A DNA stretch of 64,000 nt from Guyanagaster necrorhizus (Eukaryota > Basidiomycota > Agaricomycetes > Agaricales > Physalacriaceae): contig NW_025064911.1 in assembly GCF_019112545.1 (NCBI RefSeq), forward strand, positions 192,762 through 256,761, written 5' to 3'. The position numbers and the translations under genes were made by a program. This document shows positions 12,001-21,543 of the stretch, in pieces; the stretch's first letter is position 1; each line of letters starts with the position of its first letter. The notes under the pieces were generated by a model. That model worked only from the letters and a program-made list of their open reading frames with translations, did not search any database and had not been told where the DNA came from.

Positions 12001-13550
12001 AGATGAATCAAAACAATAGCTTGTCAAAGAAGATGCAACTCACGTATGGTCATTGGGATACAAGACAGAGGTGATGGCCGCGGCACTGTTGGACGATTCG
12101 ATAGCACCCTCATAGTTACCAGCTAAATTTGAAATCTAGATTAGTATATATCGGAAATAACGTTTGGTATAGCCAACCATTGAAGGAGTTGAGATCGAAC
12201 CCCCGTTTCGGTTTGCTCTCCCAAAGTCTCAAGTTGTTCGTAGTCTTGGTGTAACATCCAGGAATCATAACGTCATAAGCAACGGCGAGGACTTCTTGAC
12301 CACCTGTCCATGAAGCGCGAGGAGTGCCATCGTTCAAACGCTCCGCTTGCCCGTAAAAACGGACTTCGTAGGCCACGTCCAGACGAGGAAGCTATTATAG
12401 ACACATTGCATCAGAAGAGCTACGGTGCGAAAGGCTAGCTCACCTCCCAAGGATTTTGATTGTCCAGCCATGGATCGGGGGCCTGGAACATCATTCGAAA
12501 GTGAAGGAGATTCTAATGAGCAACTGACCTCCAACTGGTTTCCCTCCGGAGAAATGAGCTTCAAATTTGGATGAATGGAGCGTTAAACGGAATTAGAATC
12601 GCAGAAGCAAACCTGCTGGAAGATTCCATACTTGTATCTCAGTCCATAGCCCCAAACTGGGAGTTCCTATGGTGAAAGAGAACATGATTGGACGTCGGTC
12701 CGTAACACTTGGTAACGCACCTGAGAAGCAGACGAATCAAGATAACAAGCAGCAAGACGACCCAATCCGCCGTTCCCAAGGGCAGCGTCACGTTCCTTGT
12801 CCAAAAGGTCTTCGATGGAGAAGCCCAGCTCCTTTACTCCGTCTTTGTACTGGTCCTTTAAACCCAGATTCAGAAGCTGTGGGAGGGACAATCGTAAATA
12901 TCGCATATTCCCATGAACTTGTATAGACAGACGCTCATACCGCATTATCGAGAGTACGACCCATCAGGAATTCAAGAGAGAGGTAGTAAGCCCTCTTGGG
13001 GGCTTTCCGCGTATAAGTGAGCTGGGTGTCATCCCAGTTCAGCTATTCAAATCTGGTTAAACCACGGCGAAAAGGCCAAAGAGACAAACGTACAATCAAG
13101 TTATCTCTGACTGAAAGCGCTGCGGCCTGATAGGCGCCAAGGTCATCTAAAGATAACCGAATCGATACGATGATTCTCGAATACTTAATAAAGAATATAA
13201 CGAACCTAGATTATGTGCCTGGCGCGCTAGCGAGGTCTGAACGTGGTTCACGAAGGACTTGGTGATGGAAGCGACGTCTGCTCGAAGGCCAATGAACACT
13301 GACTGAGTCGAAGGTTTACAATACAGCGTACCAGTGTCGACACCTCGCATACCCGCCTTCCATATCTTTTCGTCACCTCTAGGCCACTTCTCTTTTCCAG
13401 TTTCGTCTATCTCCGGAAAGTAGCCTGAGCGTGCCGTCAGCATCGAATTGGATTATCGCGTCGGAACTGGAACGTACCAGTCAAAGTCCTCACATGCCTG
13501 CGAGGACGCGCAGGCCTGCCAATGGACTTTGGGTCGATGGTGGAAGTCAT
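9031..13550 (-). CDS. Glycogen phosphorylase (GT35)
   Basis: This PLP-dependent enzyme releases glucose-1-phosphate from glycogen in the cytosol. Exon 1 starts at ATG 13550 and runs to 13478. The next exons give [20 protein letters not shown], then [15 protein letters not shown], then [18 protein letters not shown], all family hallmarks. The PLP-site block [17 protein letters not shown] is encoded near 9843-9893. The C terminus ([31 protein letters not shown]) ends at TAG 9031-9033. Many short introns (roughly fifteen or more) interrupt it. One exon junction uses a GTTCGT donor and one acceptor gives VDTADVASI. I saw no frame break in the parts translated, so the gene appears intact. It lies wholly within the segment bounded by the inverted repeats. 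Confidence 0.93.
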
Positions 13551-14284
13551 TAGTGGTGATGGTAAGGAAGCAAGCCAGGCTGCTACTCAGAGTACTTATA
13601 CGAAAATCGAAGTTTCGGCAATCGACGTCATGATAAGTCTGGACTTCCAAATTGAGCCTATTTCACGCCACATACTGACGTAGGCGCCATAGCCGAGTTC
13701 CAGCAGAGCGCACTCGGTGTTCAGTAACATTCAATGAAAAACTTGTTACCCGGGAAACACGCCGTCTCTGCAGCTATTTAACCACTCAGTATCATGCTTT
13801 ATGCTCTACTCCCCTCGACCTAGACCCCGGAATTATGGTTCCAGCCGCTGTCGAACGAATCAGGAATGCTAACGATAGATGTATGACGACCAGCTGTGGA
13901 GTATCAAGCACGTCGAAAGCCTATTTAGCACACGTTCCAGGTGGGTGCCTTGGGTACCGGTCCACCACGAAACAAACAAGGACAACTCTCCCAGCATTGT
14001 ACCACCGATTGTCCTGATACAAAGCAATGAGTTATAACATCCAAGGCCTACTTGAAGTTGTAATATACATACCCACAGCACCATAGACGACCCTGCATGA
14101 ACAATATATCCCTTGAACTCATTTTCGTTCGGATCGTCAAGTCTAGTCTCGTAAACCAGAGTCAACGATCCGTATGAAGATAAGTCGTTCAATGGATGCA
14201 GACGTTAAGTCTGGCAACATCCTGGTGTCACAATCGCGAGGACACCTGGAACGTTTCTAATAGTACGCGTCTTTGTACCTTATC
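13551..14284. other. Intergenic region upstream of glycogen phosphorylase
   Basis: It holds the presumed promoter of the glycogen phosphorylase gene. At 14112-14155 there is a block similar to 19381-19420: both read as C-T-C-A-T-T-T-T-C, then a shared GTCAAGTCTAGT core and CGTAAA. The second copy lies 5' of the intact nitronate monooxygenase gene. I see no supportable gene here. Confidence 0.45.
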
Positions 14285-14512
14285 CACCCGCACTGGCCCA
14301 GATAATAAGTATCTCCGACCGTAAACGATTTTTATGAAATTCATCAAACCTCCATAGCCTCATCAACTGATGATGACCTAATCTTTCATCATGATCTCTC
14401 CAGATACCATTGGCAACGGCCCGACACCATCAGACCAGCGCCGACTTCATCAAATAACATCATGTCTCGCATTCAACCCTGCCGGCGGGAGGACATCCTT
14501 TTTTCCAATCGA
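14285..14512 (-). pseudogene. Nitronate monooxygenase fragment (relic)
   Basis: Nucleotides 14285-14512 align, with small gaps, to 14800-15030 inside the neighbouring nitronate monooxygenase pseudogene. The best shared blocks are around CATGATCTCTCCAGATACCA and the GTCGCATTCAACCCTGCC-type stretch. No long frame survives and the N- and C-terminal parts are missing. It is the most decayed of three related copies in 14.3-19.1 kb. Confidence 0.75.
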
Positions 14513-14632
14513 GTAGCAAGGTCTTCAAGTAGTGGGCGGACAAGTAGACAACGATACGCAAACAAATTGCAACCTATTTACAGACCACACAGCATCTCTA
14601 GCCCTGCACAGGCAGATCAGGTAGATGCACAT

Positions 14633-15452
14633 TCAAGCGTGATTGTCGTGTTGCCCCAGCAGAATAGACGTCCGCTGCAGAGCCAGAAGAGCATCCCAGC
14701 GCAACTCCCGAACAACTTCCTGGCATTGCGACATCAGAAGTGCCCATACGTGATCAACTTCTAAGACGCACCTCTGCACTCTGTATCTTGTCCGTGAGTC
14801 CAACACCCATGCCAGCCCAGATAACGAGCCTCTCTGATTCCCCCCGCGCGCCACCCTCATCAAACCTCCGTAGCCTCTCATCAAGGTCCAAGCCCTCGTC
14901 ATGATCTCTCCAGATACCATTAGCGATTGCCCGCCCATCGATACCATCAGGCCAACCCATGGTACGGCCGACTTCATCAAACATCAAACCTCTTGCCGTC
15001 GCATTCAACCCTGCCTGGACGAGAACATCCTTTCTTGCAGCCGAATATGCCGACTCATGAGTGAAGAGAAACCGCGTTCCGAGGACAACACCAGATGCCC
15101 CGAGAGTCAAAAACAACGCGATTTGAGCGCCGGTAGCAACACCACCCGCAGCGAGAACGAGTGGACCGTCTTCGGGAACAGCTGCCAACACAGCGGGCAA
15201 CAATTGGAAAAGAGGGAGTGCTTTGGCTCCTCCGTGTCCGCCTGCTTCGATTCCTGCAATCCCATATTCCTTCAGCATGAGGCAGCCTCGAAGATTGACG
15301 ACATGCCTTGAACGACTAGGGCATCGATCTTCTACTCAGCCGTAGCCCTCAGAGCCTCTTCCATAGAGTTCACGATGACATAGATGAGTTGATATCAAAC
15401 TGGCCATGGACGCCAAGGCCATTGGAGCCACCACGATCGGCAAAGAGATATC
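14633..15452 (-). pseudogene. Nitronate monooxygenase, internally deleted pseudogene
   Basis: Nitronate monooxygenases (2-nitropropane dioxygenase family) are FMN enzymes oxidising alkyl nitronates. The C-terminal two thirds are well kept: VVQG joined to IEAGGHGGAKA across 15254-15306, then LAAGGVATGAQIA, GTRFLFTHES, and a last exon ending at TGA 14633. The intron at 15254-15306 has a GC donor. Upstream, a short N-terminal stretch (ISLPIVVAPMALASMA, about 15390-15452) is fused almost directly to YVIVNSMEEALRATAE. This lacks the roughly 90 residues found in between in the intact copy at 17886-19106. An in-frame TAG lies at 15332-15334, where the intact copy has Trp. Not functional as it stands. 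Confidence 0.85.
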
Positions 15453-15735
15453 TACATTCAGACGTGAGCATTCACACTGTCAGTGGAATCATGAAACCCA
15501 TACATGGCAGGTTCCTACACAGGCCTAACTGTTGTCGTCGTAGCTCTGGACAGAAGAAGCCTCTACTGGGTGGGCAGGTTTGGCAAGCACTGTACGTTTT
15601 TTTTTGTGCCACATGGACAAATAAACTTGGCATAAGCCCCTTTGCTAAAGTAGATATCCTGGGCAATAGATCAGATAAAAAGATGACATTATTGTTGAGC
15701 CACACCTTACTTCTTGCATCCACTACGAATCAGTC
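15453..15735. other. Intergenic spacer between nitronate monooxygenase relic and coiled-coil gene
   Basis: Nothing recognisable is present apart from the likely promoter of the plus-strand gene starting at 15736. Confidence 0.4.
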
Positions 15736-17581
15736 ATGATGAACACAATCGATGCGACCAGTGACAACGATACGAAGAAGGAAATGCGAGTCATCAAAGG
15801 ATATTGGGTTGATGACAGGTCGACTGCAGTCCAGACTATAGATCCAGGGCAAACCGTAATGAAGGCCGTAGACTCGCTCTTCCAAATTATGGGTCCAAAT
15901 GCGAATTCGAATTGTGATGAGGTCGACACTCTCCACTTTCTGCCAGGTAGGTTGTGATTTCACATGTTCAGACTCAAATACAACCAAATAATGGCACAGT
16001 GAACCTCGACGTCCCTATCAGTGTATTGGTTCCTCCCTATTCGAATATCGGTAGAGAACAGGTTTTAACTGTTCTATTTGAACCCAAGGTGCCCATGACA
16101 TCTGCCGTTCTTGCTCTCCGAGATGAGAATGCTCCATTACAGCATGTCACAGGTGTGTATCTTAGTGTCCTGCCAGCACTCCTCCATTAATTCATGACAG
16201 GGAGCAAATTGAGTCTCAGAAATACCCCTCCAAGTGTTCTTGATGTCCTGGTGGAAGAGATAAACCACTTGAAGGCAGGAAGAGCAGAGGACCAGAGGCA
16301 ACGCGAGAAGGATCAGAGGCAACGGGAGGAGGACCAGATACAACGGGAGGAGGATCAGAGACAACGGGAGGGGGACCAGGTACAACGGGAGGAGGATCAG
16401 AGACAGCGTGAGAAGGACCAGCGACAACGCGAGAAGGACCAGATACAATGGGAAGCGTACCAGAGACAGCATGAAAAGGACCAGCGACAACGCGAGAAGG
16501 ACCGGATACAACGGGAGGAGGATCAGAGACGACGGGAGGAGGATCAGAGACAACAGGAGGGGGACCAGATACAACGGGAGGAGGATCAGAGACAGCGTGA
16601 GAAGGACCAGCGACAACGTAAGAAGAACCAGAGACAATGGGAGGTGTACCAGAGACAGCATGAAAAGGACCAGCGACAACGTGAGAAGGACCGGATACAA
16701 CGGGAGGAGGATCAGAGACGACGGGAGGAGGATCAGAGACAACAGGAGGGGGACCAGATACAACGGGAGGAGGATCAGAGACAGCGTGAGAAGGACCAGC
16801 GACAACGTAAGAAGAACCAGAGACAATGGGAGGTGTACCAGAGACAGCATGAGAAGGACCAGCGACAACACGAGAAGGACCAGAGACAGCGGGAGGAGGA
16901 CCAGCGACAACGCGAGAAGGACCAGAGACAACATGAGAAGCACCAGAGACAACACGACAAGGACAGAATGCCAATTTCTAGTCTCCAGGAACAACTCTCT
17001 AGCCTCTGGGAACAATGTGCTGAAGATCAAAACCAACTTGCAGATGATAAAAGGCGAATTTTGGACCTTGAAAAGGTGGGTTACACTGGCAATCCATCAA
17101 TTAATGCTAGGCTTATTCACTTTCATTTTCCAGGGAAATAAACGTCTCAAGATCATGGTGGATGAACACGATAAGACTCTTGAGGAATTGAGGCACGTGC
17201 GTGATATTAGATTTAATTTAATTGCATACTTTCTCATGGCTTGTGTAGTTGATACTCTTGGTTGCTCCCTTGCATATCCGTGTCCTTTTAGACAAAACAA
17301 AGATCAAAATTCTAGAGCGATGTCAGTACACATCGTGGGACGCCCTTCGTAACAGCCGCCCTCCCGAAGAACTCAAAGCATTCATACAAACCAATGCACA
17401 ATTGACCGCAGCTGTCTCCAATTTTATTTTTGAATGTTCAGATCTGCGCCGAGAGGGAAACCAGAGTGCTCACAGTGCAAGTGCTGATGATGTTCGATCT
17501 GCCATAATGCAGAAACCTTTTGGAGAAGAGCGAACATTGTTGGAACAGCTGTATATATTTGTCTATGGAAAACCTATCTGA
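15736..17581 (+). CDS. Uncharacterised protein with about 32 heptad repeats
   Basis: Five exons (15736-15946, 16000-16152, 16201-17075, 17134-17196, 17249-17581) sum to 1635 nt, giving 544 residues. I do not recognise the family. Residues 1-150 are non-repetitive (VDDRSTAVQTIDPGQTVMKAV near the N terminus). Residues about 152-376 are near-perfect heptads of the type DQRQREK/DQIQREE, predicted to form one very long, highly charged coiled coil. The C-terminal 110 residues are again ordinary (ILERCQYTSWDALRNSRPPE) and look globular. The frame was chosen because only it joins the flanking non-repeat exons at good splice sites. Other frames and the antisense strand are also open through the repeat, which is an artefact of the 21-nt unit. 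Confidence 0.75.
16288..16965 (+). repeat. 21-nt coding minisatellite with 189-nt higher-order period
   Basis: The basic unit is 21 nt (about GACCAGAGACAACGGGAGGAG), repeated about 32 times and encoding one heptad. Units are arranged in a higher-order repeat of nine units. The variant unit containing TGGGA(A/G)G(C/T)GTACCAG recurs at 16449, 16638 and 16827, exactly 189 nt apart. This shows that blocks of nine units were duplicated recently as wholes. Confidence 0.92.
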
Positions 17582-17885
17582 TGTGTTACAATCCATACCC
17601 GTTTTTACATACATTTGTGATACCTGTGAATCTGATAGACAATGAAACCATGCATTTTGTCAGTTCGGTGGAAATGATCCACATCGGGGGTAAAGGGTTC
17701 CCCTACTGGTTGTAAGCTTATTCAAGAAGACGGACACCGCTTCTTCCTCTCCGATGGGAAATTGGATGTAGACGAGATTGCGCCGATGGTTAAGGAGGGC
17801 GTAAAAACGAAGTCAAGTATAGTGGGGTGGGGTTCGCACCGAATCCTTCATAAGCAATGTATGAATGCGCTTTCATATAGTGTAA
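17582..17885. other. Intergenic spacer with a possible coding scrap
   Basis: A short plus-strand reading near 17725-17830 (EDGHRFFLSDGKLDVDEIAP) looks protein-like, but it has no supportable start, end or exon partners. The right part is the 3' flank of the minus-strand nitronate monooxygenase gene. I make no gene call. Confidence 0.3.
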
Positions 17886-19106
17886 TTAATGCACAAGTAG
17901 CTGTGATGCTCTCTGTAATGCGTGAACGGTCTCTTCCTGCAGTTCACAGACAACTTTCTATTGAAACATCATTATCAGTGGCCACAGGCAAATTGCTTCA
18001 GGCTTACCTCGACACTCTGAATTTCATTCGTCAGACCGACACCAGCACCAGCCCACACGGGGAGGCGCGAAGTAGATCCTTTATCCTTCCCCTCATCAGC
18101 TCGCCTCAGCCTCTCCTCCAAACTCAGCCCTTCACTCACATCACTGACGATCTCGTTCGCGATACCTCTCCCATCGATACCCGTGGGCCACCCGACTGTC
18201 CTATTGATTTCATCAAATGCTGTGCTCCTCGCTGTGGAGCCTAGCCCGGCCTTGACAAGCTCCTCTTTCTTCACGGGCGGGTAACCAGACTCATGTGTAA
18301 GCAAGAACCGTGTGCCTACGACGACGCCATCTGCGCCTAACGTGAGCATGGAGGCGATTTGAGCGCCCGTTGCGATGCCACCAGCGGCCAATATGACAGG
18401 GCCATTTTGGGGTGCAGATCCGAGGACAGCGGTCAAGAGCAGCGCTACAGGAGGAGCCTTGGCGCTCCCATGGCCACCAGCTTCATTGCCTACTATAGCA
18501 TTAGCACCATGTTGCAAATCCGCCGCCAGCCTACGCACCTTGCACTACTAAAGCGTCAACTCTCCATTCATTGGCTGCCTGTGAAGCCTCTTCCACAGAA
18601 TTTACGAGGACAAACACTTTCGTTTTGTGGTCACGCTTCGAATCGTGCTCCCTGACCTGCCGAACATACTTGCCAATATCCTTTCCAAAAGCGAACCAGA
18701 CTGCCTGAACACGCTCTTCAAGAACGCTTGTCAAACGGGGATCGGCAGACACGTCGTTCTTCTCGAGGATCCAGGTGATGAATCCCACACCAACAGGCAG
18801 CGAGACGTCCGGTTGCAATCCCAAATTCGCTCGGATCGTATGCAGGGCCTCGACGAGTTGCTCGGGGCTGCTATTACCTGGCGAACGTTCAATTTCCAGG
18901 ACCATCGCAGAGTCTGTCCTGCTTACCTGCACCTAGAAATCCGAAAGAACCCGCAGCAGATACTGCAGAGACAAATCCTGGCGGTGAAACGTACGCCATA
19001 GGCGCCCCGACGATTGGGGTCTTGATGTCTGCTACACTGTCAGGATGTCTGAATAACCTATCAGTCACAATTTACCCAAGAAGCTGGTCAATCTCGTCGA
19101 AATCAT
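17886..19106 (-). CDS. Nitronate monooxygenase (2-nitropropane dioxygenase family)
   Basis: This is an FMN-dependent TIM-barrel enzyme that oxidises toxic alkyl nitronates. Five exons (19106-19076, 19031-18927, 18877-18539, 18489-18008, 17957-17886) sum to 1029 nt, giving 342 residues, normal for the family. Exon 1 encodes MISTRLTSFL and splices to ADIKTPIVGAPMAYVSPPGF. Then come LVVQG/NEAGGHGS with the conserved His, ILAAGGIATGAQIA (FMN phosphate site), GTRFLLTHES, and a C-terminal VEKVVCELQEETVHALQRAS helix ending at TAA 17886-17888. It is the only intact member of three copies here. The others are at 14633-15452 and 14285-14512. Confidence 0.9.
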
Positions 19107-19521
19107 GGTACAGGAATGAGTATGAGTCAGACGTAATTTCAGACAAATGGTCATCTGTTCCGTATATCGCGTCTTTTTGGTCCCGAAAGGTTCGGCCGAC
19201 GATGGTAACGTGTCGAGATGTTTATTTTGCCACGCATTTCAAGGAGCAGGAAAGTGAAAATGAAATATCTTCCTGGAAGTAAAAGTCCAAGTACTGGTCA
19301 ATTCGGAGTTATTTATTTAGCATTAAATAAACCGAAATGCAGAGAGACTACCGGGCCGGTTCCGTACCCACCGACCACCACCTTCAACTCATTTTCTTTA
19401 GTCAAGTCTAGTAGCGTAAAGGTATGCCTCGCTTTGGTTCTCGCGCTGCATCCGAGAATAGACTTAAAATTGTATTCTTAGCTCTCTAAATCCTCTTTTC
19501 GTGAGCGGTGCGGCGTCCAAT
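19107..19521. other. Divergent promoter region
   Basis: This spacer separates the minus-strand nitronate monooxygenase and the plus-strand rhodanese-domain gene. It includes the block at 19381-19420 shared with 14112-14155. That block reads on the minus strand as TLLDLTKENELK-like, so it may be a scrap of an older coding sequence rather than a regulatory element. Confidence 0.4.
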
Positions 19522-20540
19522 ATGTCATCCTCTTATAGCTCTCTTGGAGAAATACTTGTCGGGCCTGCGAATACTCCGCAACGGCCCACACTCGCAGATA
19601 TTCGTGCTATCGTCGCCGACGAAATCGCAGTACGCGCAAGGCTAAGATTCGAGATCGTCGACGGTATTTCTACCAGAACCCGTGATTGACGGCCCACCTA
19701 AACTAACCAGACGCTAGAATTTCTGTATCGTTGACATCTAGTAAATCGGATGACGTGGACTTCCTGACCAAAATTGGCGAAAATATCCAGCTCAATCTCG
19801 CCGTACACAACCACATATGTGCCGTAGCAACTACAGGTCCGTATCGAGGAGCGGACGCCATCGGTCACCTCCTCATCAGCGCGTCTTCGATGGACTTTAG
19901 CAGCCGGGCCTCCATTCTCGCTCGAGCTAAATTTATGAACCGCGTCGCATCCTTCAAGGACATTGATGGGACTATGTGGATAGCAGGTATCAGAGACCTA
20001 GGCATGTTCACTTATGACACCCCCGCCATCTGGGATATCCTACGTAAATCCGCTCGCAACCCCATCGATCCGTTGCACTCTCCGCCTGGCTCGCAGGGGA
20101 TAGAAGAGAGGCTCAGCAATGCCCGGGCAAAGCTACAACGGCTCACGCCGCAGAATGCGTACGAAGAGCTTCGCATTCTCGAAGACCACGTACCAACCAT
20201 CCTAGTTGACATCAGACCAGCCGCGCAGAGGGAGGCAGAGGGTTTCATCGAGGGTTCCATCATCGTCGAGCGCAACGTGCTGGAATGGCGCTTTGATCCA
20301 CGATCCGAATATAGATTGCCCATCGTGGATCGCTACGATTTGAGGACGATTATCATGTGCCACGAGGGGTACACGAGCAGTCTTGCGGCGGTGTCGTTGC
20401 AGGAGCTCGGATTGTTGAATGCCACGGATATTATTGGAGGGTTTCGGGCATGGAAAGAAGCTGGATTGCCGCTCACCATTCCTGAACCAGTCTTCACTTC
20501 TCGTGATGATATATCTGAGAGCATTGTTATACAGATATGA
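19522..20540 (+). CDS. Rhodanese-like domain protein
   Basis: Two exons (19522-19663 and 19711-20540) sum to 972 nt, giving 323 residues. The C-terminal third is a rhodanese domain. It has VPTILVDIRPAAQREAEGFI, a GSIIVERNVLEWRFDP strand-helix, the putative active-site loop MCHEGYTSSLA with Cys at about residue 263, and the closing GGFRAWKEAGLPL. Rhodanese domains transfer sulfane sulfur or act as phosphatase-like or regulatory modules. The loop matches a sulfurtransferase-type CxxxxxS. Residues 1 to about 185 (RGADAIGHLLISASSMDFSS, then a SFKDIDGTMWIAG stretch) are unrecognised. Start is the ATG at 19522, although an in-frame GTG lies upstream. I cannot name a substrate. Confidence 0.8.
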
Positions 20541-20645
20541 TGTACAGACGCGTGAGTTACAGAGTGAGTGAGGAGTGTGCGAGTTTTCGAATTATATACT
20601 TGTACAATACCATCATGCTGAATGCTTGATTCCCTTTCCCCTTGT

Positions 20646-21247
20646 TTACCACATCTTGAACCAGCTCTTACGAGAGGTCTCTCCCTTCTCCACCGGGCGT
20701 ACTTCGTCTCGCTCCTTCCTTAGATCCTCTAGGATCTTCTTAACACCCTCAATATCGCCTACACTGGCCTTTCCACCAAACCAATCAACTACGATGGGCC
20801 ACTTGAGCGCATTTGGATTATGCGAAGCGGCCTGAGCAACGCCACCAAAAGTAAGAGGCTGATCACCATCATAAGGCGAGGAAGGATGAGCTGAGAGAAA
20901 TATAGACGAGGCAGGCTGTTGCCCAGACGTCTTGACGTATGACGAGATGGTTTCCAGTTGGTCCCTATTTGGAGGGCCTTCCACAACGTCCAGATTGAAG
21001 TAAAGGGGAGGGTTCGAGGCCGTGTCAGGAGGATAAGGTCCAGATACCGCTTCCTGAAGGAGTTCTAGAGTCTTTAGAGACGAGAGTGAAGCAGGATTGT
21101 GACTGAGAGACTTTGTGAGACCCTAGTATGTACAGAGTTCAGGCGGCTCACAATATGGATACGGAGCGCTGACGTTGGTACAATCAGCTGTGTATAGTTG
21201 GAAAGGACATCTTGGCCTACCGCGACACGGTTCAATGAAGCAAACAT
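20646..21247 (-). CDS. FMP46-like mitochondrial thioredoxin-fold protein
   Basis: Two exons (21247-21221 and 21122-20646) sum to 504 nt, giving 167 residues. The product contains SHNPASLSSLKTLELLQEAV, then FNLDVVEGPPNRDQLETI, then NALKWPIVVDWFGGKASVGD followed by a basic helix. This is the pattern of the fungal FMP46 / DUF1687 redox proteins of mitochondria (family assignment from memory). The 98-nt intron and 9-residue first exon are my reconstruction. A 29-nt alternative intron is too short to be credible. The gene is convergent with the rhodanese-domain gene and head-to-head with MRD1, 296 bp apart. Confidence 0.62.
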
Positions 21248-21543
21248 GTCGAAATATTTAAAGGAGGCGTTGAATGAAGCCAGACCTGCAGAGAGACAGA
21301 GAAAAAGACAGCCCTCGTCTTGTGAGCTTGAAGAAGAGACTGCAAGCGCGCGATTGCAGCAGAGAAAACACAAACTTAAAGTATGCTCGGAAGCGATGAT
21401 CACCGACCTGGAGCAACTTCGAAGTCCGCTGTTGCTGGCGGGGTCGTGGCTGAGATGACGTAATGTACTCGGACCGGTGGCTCCGGCGGAGGTTGAATTA
21501 TTTTAATCCCGTGGTTTTTTTTTCTTCTCGTTTGCTGTTTTCG

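Noticed and set aside
16137..17036. Long antisense frames (299 and 252 codons) and a second plus-strand frame across the heptad repeat
   Set aside because: A 21-nt unit without stops opens several frames at once. Only the plus-strand heptad frame joins the flanking unique exons.
17762..18244. 160-codon plus-strand frame starting MDVDEIAP
   Set aside because: Overlaps the well-supported minus-strand nitronate monooxygenase exons. Only its first 40 codons look protein-like.
21123..21151. 29-nt GT-AG pair as intron of the FMP46-like gene
   Set aside because: Too short for a spliceosomal intron in this genome. A 98-nt intron with an upstream donor gives the better protein.
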